A stretch of DNA of 46,066 bases from Streptomyces boluensis (GTDB lineage: Bacteria; Actinomycetota; Actinomycetes; Streptomycetales; Streptomycetaceae): positions 1-46,066 of the forward strand of contig NZ_JAAAHS010000014.1 of assembly GCF_009908195.1 (NCBI RefSeq), in the 5' to 3' direction. The notes below the pieces were generated by a model. The model saw only the letters and a list, made by a program, of their open reading frames with translations. It did not search any database and had not been told where the DNA came from. Every line of letters starts with the position of its first letter. The stretch's first letter is position 1. Of the stretch, positions 34,133 through 43,266 are shown piece by piece. The position numbers were made by a program, and so were the translations under genes.

Positions 34133-35677
34133 CTAACGCGTCCGGCGGAGCCTCTCGGCCGCCGAGACCGCCCCCTCCCACCACGCGGGCAGCCCGGCCT
34201 CGGAGTGTTCGGCGGCCTTTTCCTGCCTGCCGTACAGCAGCCCGTATGTGAAGGAACTCTCCCCCGCCGCCTGTGCCTGCGTGGCCAGATCGCGCAGCGC
34301 GAGCCGTGTCATCACGCTGTCCTGGTGCTCGCCGAGCCCGCTCTGCAGCTGCTTCGCGCGGGCGGCGAGGCGCTTCGCGGGCTTGCCGAGCTCGGGGGTC
34401 GCGAGCTCCGCCGCGTACCGGGTGCGCTTGGCCTTCTTGCGGGCCTCGTGCAGGGCCACGTCCCGTTCGGTGCCCGGGTCCGCGGTGAGCGCCGCCTCGA
34501 CCTGGCCGGACAGCCGCTCGAACTCGCGCAGCACCGCCTTCGGCAGCACGTCCCCTGCGGGCTTCGCTGCGGCCGCGCGCAGCGGCGGAGCGGCGAGCAG
34601 CGCGTCCACGGTGTCGAGCAGCGCGAGGTAGCGCCGGCCGTCGAGCACCGTGGTCAGGCGGCGCCGCGAACCACCGCGCCGGGCCGCCGACCAGGTGCGC
34701 AGCCGCCCCCGCACGGGCCCGACGACCAGCGTGCGGGGCAGTTCCGCGACGGCTTCCCCCAGGCGCGCGGTGAGCACTTCGCGGTCCCGGTCGACCCCGA
34801 GCTCACCGGCGAGCCACTTGAGCTCCGCGCCGACCGGATCGGTGACGGCCCGGTCCAGGACCTTGCGGTACGAGCGCAGGGCGCTGCGCATCCGGCGGGT
34901 GGCGACCCGCATCTGGTGCACGGCGTCGGGCAGGTCACGGCGGACGTCCGGGTCGAGGGCGACGAGGGCGTCGCGCTGGGTGCGCAGATACGCGAGCACA
35001 TGGTCCCCGGCGGTGACGGGCGCCGCCGGCTCCGTCCCCCCGGGCGGCGCCGTACCGGTCTCGGCGAGCGCGCGGGCCAGCTTCGACGCGGAGCCCGCGG
35101 GGACGATGCCCGCCTTGCGCAGCCGCTTCTCCACCCGGTCGAGGAACGCGGGGTCGCCGCCCTCCGCCAGCTCCACCTCGATCTCGGTCCACCCCGCGCT
35201 GCCGTCCCCGCCGCTCAGCCGGTCGGCCCGTACGGCGTCGACGCTGACCTCGGCGAGCAGCGCGCCGTCCGCGTCCACGAGGTGGTGCAGGGCGCGGGCG
35301 GAGCGGAGCCGGACCACGGGGACGAGGGCGGCGTCGCGGACGCGGGACCGTACGAGTCCGGCAAGGGCGCGCGGCACCTGGGCGGAGAGCGGGGCGTGCA
35401 CCTCGTCGCGCACGTCGGCGGCGACCGGGAGCTTGAGGTGCCAGCCGGCGTCGTCCCCGCCGGTGCGGCGGCGCAGGGTGCGCGCGGAGGCGGCGAGGCG
35501 GAGGTCGGCGGTGTCGTAGTAGGTGGCGTCCAGGTCGACCACGCCGCGGTCCAGGACGGCGGCGACCCCGGACACCCGCGTCAGGTCGGGCAGTCCGGGG
35601 CCGTCGGCCGATCCGGTCGATCCGCTGGTTCCGGTGGCTTCGTACTTCCGCTCGATCTCGCGTTTCGTATCCGCCAT
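34133..35677 (-). CDS. CYTH and CHAD domain protein
   Basis: A 514-residue protein. The N-terminal CYTH domain begins with the ExExK motif EIERK (residues 7-11) of triphosphate tunnel enzymes. The C-terminal CHAD domain (about 220-500) is a basic helical domain with LPDAVHQMRVATRRMRSALR, known to bind polyphosphate. It could hydrolyse inorganic triphosphate or act on polyphosphate granules. The gene has its own leaderless-type promoter and lies next to, but is not clearly part of, the mre operon. Confidence 0.93.
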   Translation of the reverse strand: MADTKREIERKYEATGTSGSTGSADGPGLPDLTRVSGVAAVLDRGVVDLDATYYDTADLRLAASARTLRRRTGGDDAGWHLKLPVAADVRDEVHAPLSAQVPRALAGLVRSRVRDAALVPVVRLRSARALHHLVDADGALLAEVSVDAVRADRLSGGDGSAGWTEIEVELAEGGDPAFLDRVEKRLRKAGIVPAGSASKLARALAETGTAPPGGTEPAAPVTAGDHVLAYLRTQRDALVALDPDVRRDLPDAVHQMRVATRRMRSALRSYRKVLDRAVTDPVGAELKWLAGELGVDRDREVLTARLGEAVAELPRTLVVGPVRGRLRTWSAARRGGSRRRLTTVLDGRRYLALLDTVDALLAAPPLRAAAAKPAGDVLPKAVLREFERLSGQVEAALTADPGTERDVALHEARKKAKRTRYAAELATPELGKPAKRLAARAKQLQSGLGEHQDSVMTRLALRDLATQAQAAGESSFTYGLLYGRQEKAAEHSEAGLPAWWEGAVSAAERLRRTR

Positions 35678-35684
35678 AGAACAA

Positions 35685-35690
35685 AATTTA
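35685..35690 (-). promoter_or_regulatory. -10 box of the CYTH-CHAD gene (leaderless start)
   Basis: TAAATT lies 7 nt before the ATG at 35677 in a locally AT-rich stretch that stands out in this GC-rich window. There is no ribosome-binding site. Confidence 0.55.
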
Positions 35691-35737
35691 GTCGCGCGGC
35701 GCGGACCTGGGCAGCCCCCTCGGCGGGCCGGTCGTGC

Positions 35738-36928
35738 TCAGGCCGACATCGGCCGCTGCACCCGGATCGACTGGAGCAGTCCGATGGCGATCCAGACCGC
35801 GAACATCGACGTACCGCCGTAACTCACGAACGGCAGCGGAAGGCCCGCCACCGGCATGATGCCGAGGGTCATCCCGACGTTCTCGAAGGCCTGGAAGGCG
35901 AACCAGGCGATGATGCCGGCGGCGACGATCGTGCCGTACAGCTCAGACGTCTCGCGGGCGATCCGGCAGGCACGCCAGAGCACCACACCGAGCAGGACGA
36001 GGATCAACCCGGCGCCGAGGAAGCCGAGTTCCTCACCGGCGACGGTGAAGATGAAGTCGGTCTGCTGCTCGGGCACGAACTGGCCGGTGGTCTGCGAGCC
36101 GTTGCCGAGCCCGGAACCGGTGAGTCCGCCGGAGCCGATGGCGATACGGGCCTGGTTGGTGTTGTAGCCGACGCCCGCCGGGTCGAGCGCCGGGTTGGCG
36201 AAGGCCGCGAACCGGGCGATCTGGTAGTCGTCGAGCAGTCCGAGCTGCCAGACCGCGACGGCCCCCGCGGCACCGGTGCCGAGCAGTCCGAGCACCCAGC
36301 GGTTGGAGGCGCCGGAGGCGAGCAGCACGCCGAGCACGATCACGGCCATCACCATGACGGAGCCGAGGTCCGGCATCAGCATGGTGACCATGATCGGCAC
36401 GAAGGCGAGGCCGAGTGCCTGGACGACGGTGCGGTGGTCGGGGTGGTCCCGGTCGCCCGCGTCGACCCGCGCGGCGAGCAGCATCGCCATGCCCAGGATG
36501 ATCGTGATCTTCACGAACTCGGAGGGCTGCAGCGAGAGTCCGCCGATGTTGATCCACGCGTGCGCGCCGTTGATGGTCGCCCCGAGCGGGGTGAGCACGA
36601 GCAGCACGAGGAACACCGAGAGGCCGTACAGGATCGGCACCGCGGTACGCAGCGTGCGGTGGCCGAGCCAGATGGTGCCGGCCATCAGGGCGAGCCCGAT
36701 CCCGATGTTCAGGATGTGCTTGAACAGGTACGAGTACGGGTCGTCGCCGACGAGTTCGGTGCGGTTGCGGGTCGCGGAGTAGACCAGCGCCGAACCGACC
36801 AGGGAGAGCGCGACCGCCGCCAGGAGCAGCGGCCAGTCGAGCCGCCGGGTGACCGCGTCACGGGCGAACAGCTTGGACCAGGAGCCGCGTTCGGGCCCGT
36901 ATCCGGAGACGGAGAATCCGCCGGCCAT
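35738..36928 (-). CDS. rodA: RodA/FtsW-type SEDS peptidoglycan polymerase
   Basis: A 396-residue SEDS glycosyltransferase with about ten membrane helices that polymerises lipid II together with a class B PBP. Typical features are GAHAWINIGGLSLQPSEFVK, PDLGSVMVM, the long loop with LGNGSQTTGQFVPEQQTDFIFTV (seen as GNGSQTTGQFVPE then TDFIFTVAGEELGF) and the C-terminal LPFVSYGGTSMF. Its start overlaps the PBP2 stop by 1 nt (TGATG), so the two are translated together. In S. coelicolor the equivalent gene sfr lies at the end of the mre operon. Confidence 0.96.
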   Translation of the reverse strand: MAGGFSVSGYGPERGSWSKLFARDAVTRRLDWPLLLAAVALSLVGSALVYSATRNRTELVGDDPYSYLFKHILNIGIGLALMAGTIWLGHRTLRTAVPILYGLSVFLVLLVLTPLGATINGAHAWINIGGLSLQPSEFVKITIILGMAMLLAARVDAGDRDHPDHRTVVQALGLAFVPIMVTMLMPDLGSVMVMAVIVLGVLLASGASNRWVLGLLGTGAAGAVAVWQLGLLDDYQIARFAAFANPALDPAGVGYNTNQARIAIGSGGLTGSGLGNGSQTTGQFVPEQQTDFIFTVAGEELGFLGAGLILVLLGVVLWRACRIARETSELYGTIVAAGIIAWFAFQAFENVGMTLGIMPVAGLPLPFVSYGGTSMFAVWIAIGLLQSIRVQRPMSA

Positions 36929-39108
36929 CAGTCCCGCCTCCCCGGCGCCTGCGCGGCGAGGCCGGCCGCGAGCTCCTGCTCGGCGGGCGGCTCCTCCTTC
37001 TGCGGGTCGTACGGCTTGACCTCGGGCGCGTCGATGGAACCGTCTCCCTGGATCTTGGGCAGCGCGGACTGGGGCTTGGGCAGCAGGGCCTTCTTGAGGT
37101 TCTGCTGGCCCTTGGCGTCGAGGCCGTAGATCGCGTCGTAGATCTTGCGGACGGCGGGGCCGGCGGAGCCGGATCCGGTACCACCCTGGGAGATGGTCAT
37201 CACGATCGTGTAGTCGTCGGTGTACGTGGCCAGCCAGCCGGTGGTCTGCTTGCCGTAGACCTGTGCGGTACCGGTCTTCGCGTGCATCGGGATCTTGTCC
37301 TGCGGCCAGCCGCCGAACCTCCAGGCGGCCGTGCCGTTGGTGGCGACGCCGGCCAGGGCCTTGTTCAGGTCGGCGACGGTCTTGGCGTCGACCGGCAACT
37401 TGCCGTGCGACTTGGGCTTGATCTCCTCGACCTGCTTGCCGTCGGGGCTGATGACCGCCTTGCCGACGGTGGGGTCGTAGAGGGTCCCGCCGTTGGAGAT
37501 GGCGGAGTAGATGGTGGCCATCTGGATGGGCGTGACGAGGACGTCGCCCTGTCCGATGGCGTAGTTGACGCTGTCACCGGCCTTGAGGCGGTTGCCCTCC
37601 AGGCAGTTCTCGAAGGCGATCTTCTCGGCGTAGTCGCCGTCCTTCTTGCCCTGCTTGCACCAGACGTCCTTGTTGGCCTTCCAGAAGTCCTTCTTCCACT
37701 GGCGGTCGGGGATGCGGCCGGTGACCTCGTTGGGGAGGTCGACGCCGGTCTCCTTGCCTAGGCCGAAGTCGCGGGCCGTCTTGTAGAACCAGTCGGAAGG
37801 GCTCTTCTTCGGCTGGTTGCCGCCGTCGCGCTTCCACTCGCTGTGGCCGAGGGCGTAGAAGACGGTGTTGCAGGAGACTTCGAGGGCGCGGCCGAGGGTG
37901 ATCGGGCCGTACCCCTTCGACTCGAAGTTCGCGAAGCTGCGGTTGCCGAGGCTGTAGGAGCTGGAGCAGTTGTACTTGCCGTCGAAGGGATGCCCGCCCC
38001 GGACGGCGGCGCTCGCGGAGACCACCTTGAAGATGGAGCCGGGCGGGGCCTGGCCCTGGATGGCCCGGTTGAGCAGCGGGTAGTTGGACTTCTTGGTGGT
38101 GAGCTTGGCGTAGTCCTTGCCGGAGATGCCGCCGACCCAGGCGTTGGGGTCGTAGTCCGGCTGCGAGGCCATGGAGACGACGCGGCCGGTCTTCGACTCC
38201 ATGACGACCACGGCACCCGAGTCGGCCTCGTACTTACGGCCGGTGATCTTGTCGGTCTCCAGGCGGGCGGTCTTCATCGCCTCGTTGAGCTCGTACTCGG
38301 CGACGCGCTGCACCCGGGCGTCGATGCTGGTGACCACGTTGGAGCCGGGCCGCCCCGGGTCCGACTGGGTCTTGCCCATGACGCGGCCGAGCTTGTCGAC
38401 CTCGTAGGCCGTGACGCCCGCCTTGCCGCGCAGGTCCTTGTCGTAGGTGCGCTCAAGACCGGAGCGGCCCACCGAGTCGGAGCGCAGATACGGTGACGCG
38501 GTGTCCTTGGCCGCCTGGATCTCCGCGTCCGTGACCGGCGAGAGGTAGCCGAGCACCTGCGAGGTCTGGGCACCGCCGGGTGCGGCGTAGCGGCGGACGG
38601 CGGTGGGCTCGGCGCTGATGCCGGGGAACTCCTCGGCGCGCTCCCGGATCTGCAGGGCCTGCCGGGGCGTGGCCTCGTCGGTGATCGGGATGGGCTGGTA
38701 CGGCGAACCGTTCCAGCAGGGCTGCGGGGTCTTGGCGTCGCAGAGCCGGACCTTGTCGCCGACTTCCTTGGGCGTCATGCCGAGCACCCCGGCGAGCCGG
38801 GTGAGGACGGCGTCCCCGTCGTCCTTCATCTTCATCAGCTCGGTACGCGACGCGGAGACCACGAGCCGGGTCTGGTTGTCGGCGAGGGGCACACCCGTGG
38901 CGTCGAGGATCGAGCCGCGTACGGCGGGGTCGACGACGCGCTGCACATGGTTGCCGTTGGCCTCGTCGGCGTACTCCTCGCCGTTGCGCACCTGGAGGTA
39001 CCAGAGGCGGCCGCCGAGGGTGAGCAGGAGGGAGAAGACGAGTACCTGGATGATGACGAGCCGGATCCGGACCCGGGGTGTCCGGCCTGTTTCGGGAATG
39101 TTGGTCAC
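36928..39108 (-). CDS. mrdA: Penicillin-binding protein 2 (class B transpeptidase)
   Basis: A 726-residue class B PBP that cross-links peptidoglycan made by RodA. There is one N-terminal membrane helix (about 16-38), a dimerisation/pedestal domain, and the transpeptidase motifs SIFK (Ser near 357), SCN (about 409) and KTG (AKTGTAQ, about 611). A Pro-rich C-terminal tail of about 50 residues follows. The GTG start overlaps the mreD stop by 4 nt. In S. coelicolor PBP2 takes part in spore-wall formation together with the Mre proteins. Confidence 0.96.
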   Translation of the reverse strand: MTNIPETGRTPRVRIRLVIIQVLVFSLLLTLGGRLWYLQVRNGEEYADEANGNHVQRVVDPAVRGSILDATGVPLADNQTRLVVSASRTELMKMKDDGDAVLTRLAGVLGMTPKEVGDKVRLCDAKTPQPCWNGSPYQPIPITDEATPRQALQIRERAEEFPGISAEPTAVRRYAAPGGAQTSQVLGYLSPVTDAEIQAAKDTASPYLRSDSVGRSGLERTYDKDLRGKAGVTAYEVDKLGRVMGKTQSDPGRPGSNVVTSIDARVQRVAEYELNEAMKTARLETDKITGRKYEADSGAVVVMESKTGRVVSMASQPDYDPNAWVGGISGKDYAKLTTKKSNYPLLNRAIQGQAPPGSIFKVVSASAAVRGGHPFDGKYNCSSSYSLGNRSFANFESKGYGPITLGRALEVSCNTVFYALGHSEWKRDGGNQPKKSPSDWFYKTARDFGLGKETGVDLPNEVTGRIPDRQWKKDFWKANKDVWCKQGKKDGDYAEKIAFENCLEGNRLKAGDSVNYAIGQGDVLVTPIQMATIYSAISNGGTLYDPTVGKAVISPDGKQVEEIKPKSHGKLPVDAKTVADLNKALAGVATNGTAAWRFGGWPQDKIPMHAKTGTAQVYGKQTTGWLATYTDDYTIVMTISQGGTGSGSAGPAVRKIYDAIYGLDAKGQQNLKKALLPKPQSALPKIQGDGSIDAPEVKPYDPQKEEPPAEQELAAGLAAQAPGRRD

Positions 39109-39776
39109 AGCCGCTTGACCCCCTTGATGCGGCCGGCGCGGGCCACGCGTGCCTTGGCCGACTTCATCCGCAGACCCGAGCCGCGCTGGCTGCCGATGCG
39201 CAGTCCGGTGCCGGCGGAGAGCCAGCCGGTGGAGACGTCACTGGTCTTGCCGCCGCCCGAGTCGGCGAGCGGGTCGTTCTCTGCGCGTCTGGCCAGGGCC
39301 ATGATCGCGGGCACCACGAAGGGCGCGAGCAGCAGGTCGTAGAGCGTCGCGGTGAACAGCAGGCTGCCGAGGCCGACCTGTGCGGCGGCGGTGTCGCCGA
39401 CGAGGGCGCCGACTCCGGCGTACAGCAGGGTGGAGCCGATCGCTCCGGCGACCACGACGGCCATCGGGCCTGTGGCGGACCGCAGTTGGCCCGAGTCGGG
39501 CTTCATCAGGCCCGCGAGGTACCCGACGAGGCAGAGCACCAGGGCGTACCGCCCGGCGGCGTGGTCGGCGGGCGGGGCGAGGTCGGCGAGGAGTCCGGCG
39601 CCGAAGCCGATGAGGGCGCCGCCGACGTGTCCGTAGACGAGTGCGAGGGCGAGCACGGTGAGGAGCATCAAGTCCGGTACGGCGCCGGGCAGATGGAGCC
39701 TGGCGAGCACGGTGACCTGGATGACGAGGGCGACGACCACCAGCGTGGTGGACAGGAGCATCCGGTTGAAGCGCAT
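39105..39776 (-). CDS. mreD: Rod shape-determining protein MreD
   Basis: A 223-residue membrane protein with five or six helices, larger than many MreD because of a basic cytoplasmic tail of about 60 residues (GKTSDVSTGW to GVKRL). MreD helps anchor MreC and MreB to the membrane. The ATG is 5 nt after the mreC stop. Confidence 0.93.
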   Translation of the reverse strand: MRFNRMLLSTTLVVVALVIQVTVLARLHLPGAVPDLMLLTVLALALVYGHVGGALIGFGAGLLADLAPPADHAAGRYALVLCLVGYLAGLMKPDSGQLRSATGPMAVVVAGAIGSTLLYAGVGALVGDTAAAQVGLGSLLFTATLYDLLLAPFVVPAIMALARRAENDPLADSGGGKTSDVSTGWLSAGTGLRIGSQRGSGLRMKSAKARVARAGRIKGVKRL

Positions 39777-39781
39777 GGGTG

Positions 39782-40813
39782 TTACTCCTGGTCGTCCTGG
39801 GGCTGCTGACCGGTCCCGGCCGCGTCGTCCGCGGCGCCGTCGGCGGGTGGCGCCTGGCCGTCCTGGCCCTGCTCACCCTGTCCCGCCTGGCCTTCCTGGC
39901 CGGGGCCCGGCGGGGCGACGGTGACCGTGACGGTCGGGGTCGGCTTGGGCTTCACCGGCTCGGGCAGCACCTTGTCGCGCGGGTCGGTGCGGGGCGCTTC
40001 GACGACGATGCCGACGATGTCGAGCTTGGTGAAGCCGACGTACGGCTTGACGTGGACGGTGCGGGTCAGGTCGCCGCCGGTGGGGTCGACCTTGACGACC
40101 TCGCCGAGCGGTACGCCCGGCACGAACGGCTTGTCGGCCTGCGAGCCGAAGGTGACCATCCGGTCGCCCTTCTTGACCTTGGCCTTGCCGTTGAGCATCT
40201 GCACGGCGAGGTCACGGTCGCCGCGGCCGGTGGCGAAGCCCAGTTCGTCGGTCTTCTCCATCCGGGTGCCCACGGTGAAGTCCGGGTCGTTGGCGAGCAG
40301 TACGGTCGCGGTGCCGGGGCCGACCGTGGTGACCCGGCCGACGAGTCCGTCACCGTTGAGGACGGTCATGTCGCGGCGGATGCCGTCGTTGGCGCCCGCG
40401 TCGATGGTGACGGTCCAGGAAAAGCCCTGCGCGGCTCCTATGGCGATGACCTCGGCGCCCTTGATGCCGTACTGGCCGGCGCCCGCCTTCTTCAGCATCT
40501 GGTCGAGCTGGCGGACCCGGCTGCGGTTCCGGTCGTCACTGCCGAGCTTCGCCTTGAGCGCGGCGTTCTCCCGCTCCAGTTCGCTGATACGGCTGTGCCT
40601 GCCGTCGGAGTCGCGGACCGCGGCGATGGCGTTGCCCAGCGGGTCGACCGCTGTCGAAACGCCGTTCTCCACCGGTCCGAAGACTGTCGCGGCGGCCTGT
40701 CGGGCACCGTCGACCGGGGAGTCCCCTCCACCGCGGATGTCCACCGTGATCAATGCGAACGCGATGGCGATCAGCAGCACCAGGAGCAGCCGGCTCTCTC
40801 GTGTGTCCCTCAC
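39782..40813 (-). CDS. mreC: Rod shape-determining protein MreC
   Basis: A 343-residue bitopic protein: a membrane helix (about 8-25), a coiled-coil (ISELERENAALKAKLG, about 75-115), two beta domains (about 120-280) and a Pro/Gln/Gly-rich tail outside the membrane (about 300-343). It links the cytoplasmic MreB to RodA and PBP2. The GTG start begins MRDTRESR and follows mreB by 173 nt containing a stem-loop. Confidence 0.95.
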   Translation of the reverse strand: MRDTRESRLLLVLLIAIAFALITVDIRGGGDSPVDGARQAAATVFGPVENGVSTAVDPLGNAIAAVRDSDGRHSRISELERENAALKAKLGSDDRNRSRVRQLDQMLKKAGAGQYGIKGAEVIAIGAAQGFSWTVTIDAGANDGIRRDMTVLNGDGLVGRVTTVGPGTATVLLANDPDFTVGTRMEKTDELGFATGRGDRDLAVQMLNGKAKVKKGDRMVTFGSQADKPFVPGVPLGEVVKVDPTGGDLTRTVHVKPYVGFTKLDIVGIVVEAPRTDPRDKVLPEPVKPKPTPTVTVTVAPPGPGQEGQAGQGEQGQDGQAPPADGAADDAAGTGQQPQDDQE

Positions 40814-40936
40814 GTGCGGCGGCCGTGCCTTCCTCGTCGGAATGGTTGTGCCTCTTGCTTATGTACGCCTGCGGGGCGCGTTTGTCCTGTCGGGCGGGGG
40901 TCCGGGGCAGGTCGGACTCATGCCTCTATATCAACG

Positions 40937-40972
40937 ATCCGCCGTACGAAAAGACAGCTCCGTACGGCGGAT
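40937..40972 (-). terminator. Stem-loop between mreB and mreC
   Basis: A perfect 12-bp stem (ATCCGCCGTACG with CGTACGGCGGAT) with a 12-nt loop lies 14 bp after the mreB stop and is followed on the minus strand by TTGATATA. It could partially end transcription so that mreB is made in excess over mreCD. Confidence 0.75.
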
Positions 40973-40986
40973 GTCGTGGAATTGGT

Positions 40987-42006
40987 TCATCTACGGGGCG
41001 AGGAGTCGAGGACCTGCTGCAGGGCCTCGAACTCGTCCACGCACTTGCCGGATCCGAGCACCACGGAGTCCAGCGGGTCCTCGGCGATGTGGATCGGCAT
41101 GCCGGTCTCGCGGCGCAGCCGCTCGTCGAGGCCGCGCAGGAGCGCGCCGCCGCCGGTGAGGACGATGCCGCGGTCCATGACGTCGCCGGAGAGCTCCGGC
41201 GGGCACTTGTCGAGGGTGGTCTTCACCGCGTCCACGATCGCGTTGACCGGCTCCTCGATGGCCTTGCGCACCTCGGCCGCGGAGATCACCACGGTCTTGG
41301 GGAGGCCGGAGACCAGGTCGCGGCCGCGGATCTCGGTGTGCTCGTCGGCGTCCAGGTCGTACGCCGAACCGATCGTGATCTTGATCTGCTCGGCGGTGCG
41401 CTCACCGAGGAGGAGGCTGTACTCCTTCTTGATGTGCTGGATGATCGCGTTGTCCAGCTCGTCGCCGGCGACCCGGATCGACTGTGCTGTGACGATTCCT
41501 CCGAGCGAGATGACGGCGACCTCGGTGGTGCCGCCGCCGATGTCCACCACCATGTTGCCCGTGGCCTCGTGCACCGGGAGGCCGGAGCCGATGGCGGCGG
41601 CCATGGGCTCCTCGATGATGTGCACCTGGCGGGCACCGGCCTGCGTGGAGGCCTCGATGACCGCGCGGCGCTCCACACCGGTGATGCCGGACGGCACGCA
41701 CACCACGACGCGGGGGCGGGCCAGGTAGCGGCGCTTGTGGATCTTGAGGATGAAGTAGCGGAGCATCCGCTCGGTGATCTCGAAGTCGGCGATGACGCCG
41801 TCCTTCAGCGGGCGGACCGCGACGATGTTGCCAGGGGTGCGGCCGATCATCTTCTTCGCCTCAGCGCCGACCGCGAGGATGCCGCCCGTATTCGTGTTGA
41901 TGGCGACGACGGACGGTTCGTTGAGTACGATGCCGCGGCCCCTGACGTACACCAGCGTGTTGGCGGTCCCGAGGTCGACAGCCATGTCCCGGCCGATGAA
42001 CGACAT
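40987..42006 (-). CDS. mreB: Actin-like cytoskeletal protein MreB
   Basis: A 339-residue bacterial actin. It starts [25 protein letters not shown], where MSFIGR is the short membrane-touching segment, and shows the ATPase signatures [21 protein letters not shown] and [12 protein letters not shown]. In Streptomyces MreB is not needed for vegetative tip growth but supports spore-wall thickening. The upstream extension to 42126 is rejected because it is leader and ATGGGACCAAAC sets the start. It heads mreB-mreC-mreD-mrdA-rodA. Confidence 0.98.
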   Translation of the reverse strand: MSFIGRDMAVDLGTANTLVYVRGRGIVLNEPSVVAINTNTGGILAVGAEAKKMIGRTPGNIVAVRPLKDGVIADFEITERMLRYFILKIHKRRYLARPRVVVCVPSGITGVERRAVIEASTQAGARQVHIIEEPMAAAIGSGLPVHEATGNMVVDIGGGTTEVAVISLGGIVTAQSIRVAGDELDNAIIQHIKKEYSLLLGERTAEQIKITIGSAYDLDADEHTEIRGRDLVSGLPKTVVISAAEVRKAIEEPVNAIVDAVKTTLDKCPPELSGDVMDRGIVLTGGGALLRGLDERLRRETGMPIHIAEDPLDSVVLGSGKCVDEFEALQQVLDSSPRR

Positions 42007-42101
42007 GTTTGGTCCCATCAGGATGCGTCTGGCCTTCCCAAAGTCGAGCGTCAATGGCTTTGTCAGGTCGGCAAGGTGGGTGCTGTGGCGTGGAGGCTTA
42101 C

Positions 42102-42107
42102 ATCGTA
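42102..42107 (-). promoter_or_regulatory. Candidate -10 box of mreB
   Basis: TACGAT on the minus strand would start transcription about 90 nt before the mreB ATG. No consensus -35 stands 17-18 nt upstream, so a sporulation or other alternative sigma factor is possible. Confidence 0.4.
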
Positions 42108-42225
42108 GTCTCGCCTGCACGGACACGGCGCGAGGGTCTCCGCCATTGTCAGCAGATGACTCGCCGCCCCGCTAATGGGGACGAGCCGACGGAAGGATGC
42201 GTTCCCCCAAACGGCTTGCATATGC

Positions 42226-42259
42226 CAAGAGGCGGCCCGTAATTCATGGCCACCTCTTG
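42226..42259 (-). terminator. Terminator of ndk
   Basis: A 12-bp stem with one G-U pair (CAAGAGGTGGCC with GGCCGCCTCTTG) and 10-nt AT-rich loop lies about 100 nt downstream of the ndk stop. Confidence 0.8.
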
Positions 42260-42317
42260 ACACAGAAGCAGATTCTGACGACCTCTCAGCAGGGCGCGTC
42301 AGCCGCGTCCCGGACAG

Positions 42318-42365
42318 GTCTCAGTCGATGTCTCGGACGAGATCTCAGATGAAGTCTCAGACCAG
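42318..42365 (-). repeat. Four 12-bp tandem repeats across the ndk stop codon
   Basis: Units of the form GTCTCAGACGAG begin at 42318, 42330, 42342 and 42354. The last unit contains the ndk stop codon (42357-42359). The other three are 3' untranslated sequence. Confidence 0.8.
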
Positions 42366-42770
42366 CGAGGGGAAAAAGAGCTTCAGCTCGCGCTCCGCGG
42401 ACTCCTCCGAGTCCGAGGCGTGGATGAGGTTCTCGCGCACGATCGTGCCGAAGTCACCGCGGATGGAACCGGGTGCGGCGGCGATCGGGTCGGTCGGGCC
42501 GGCGAGCGCGCGCACGCCCTCGATGACCCGCTCGCCCTCGACGACCAGGGCGACGACCGGACCCGAGGACATGAACTCCACGAGCGGCTCGTAGAACGGC
42601 TTGCCCTTGTGCTCGCCGTAGTGCTGCTCCAGGACGTCCTGGCTCAGGGTGCGCAGCTCCAGCGCGCTGATGGTCCAGTTCGCCTTGCGCTCGATACGGC
42701 CGATGACTTCGCCGATCAGACCACGGCGTACGGCGTCGGGCTTGAGCAGGACGAGGGTGCGCTGGCTCAC
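42357..42770 (-). CDS. ndk: Nucleoside diphosphate kinase
   Basis: Transfers phosphate between nucleoside di- and triphosphates through a phospho-histidine. The 137-residue protein has the active His in NLIHASDSEESA (His117), the LLKPDAVRRGLIG start and GSIRGDFG. The GTG start (VSQRTLV) has AAGGAG 8-9 nt ahead; the extension to 42794 is rejected. It is transcribed alone between DUF4233 and mreB. Confidence 0.98.
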   Translation of the reverse strand: MSQRTLVLLKPDAVRRGLIGEVIGRIERKANWTISALELRTLSQDVLEQHYGEHKGKPFYEPLVEFMSSGPVVALVVEGERVIEGVRALAGPTDPIAAAPGSIRGDFGTIVRENLIHASDSEESAERELKLFFPSLV

Positions 42771-42908
42771 TGTGTCGGCTCCTTCAAAGTGCAAATGCGG
42801 GTTCGCGGTGCGTCAGAGGCTACAGGGCCAGGAGCAGCACCGGTTACGCAGCGTCAAGCCCGCGGCAGGGCCGTCGCCCCCGGTCCGGACGACGGACACC
42901 CGCAAGAC

Positions 42909-43262
42909 CTACACAGGATCCGCGCTCGCTTCCGCCTGGGCGGCGAAGCGGGCCTTCGCCTCGTCGACCTTGCGGCCGAAGTGCACCGAGCACCACCACA
43001 GCGCGGCGAAGCACGCGCCGAGGAAGAACATCGTCGGGACCACGAAGCCGGAGAGGATCAGGCCGATCTGCAGGGCCCAGCCGAGCTGCACACCGCCGGG
43101 CCTGCTGACCATGGCGCAGAGCAGCACCGAGACGACCATGGCGATGCCGCAGACCGTCCAGACCGTGCCCATCGTCAGGTCCGGGTCCTTCATGGCGACC
43201 AGACCGGCGAAGCCGATGATGAAGAACTCGCCGATCAGCGTGGACGAACAGAGCGTGCGCAT
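42909..43262 (-). CDS. DUF4233 family membrane protein
   Basis: A 117-residue membrane protein with three to four helices (LIGEFFIIGFAGLVAM, MGTVWTVCGIAMVVSVLL and QIGLILSGFVVPTMFFLGA). The cytoplasmic C-terminus is charged. This family is almost always encoded next to folC in actinobacteria, but its role is unknown. The ATG is 4 nt after the folC stop, so the two genes are coupled. Confidence 0.9.
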   Translation of the reverse strand: MRTLCSSTLIGEFFIIGFAGLVAMKDPDLTMGTVWTVCGIAMVVSVLLCAMVSRPGGVQLGWALQIGLILSGFVVPTMFFLGACFAALWWCSVHFGRKVDEAKARFAAQAEASADPV

Positions 43263-43266
43263 GGAG

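Larger units (their letters stand above)
42007..42356. other. 350-bp region between ndk and mreB
   Basis: No gene is seen. It contains the ndk terminator hairpin, a GCATATGC palindrome at 42218-42225, the likely mreB -10 box and most of a 12-bp tandem repeat that reaches into ndk. A TTGACA hexamer at 42257-42262 on the plus strand has no -10 partner. Confidence 0.6.

Noticed and set aside
42257..42262. A plus-strand promoter from the TTGACA hexamer
   Set aside because: No -10 hexamer lies 16-18 bp downstream and no plus-strand gene follows.
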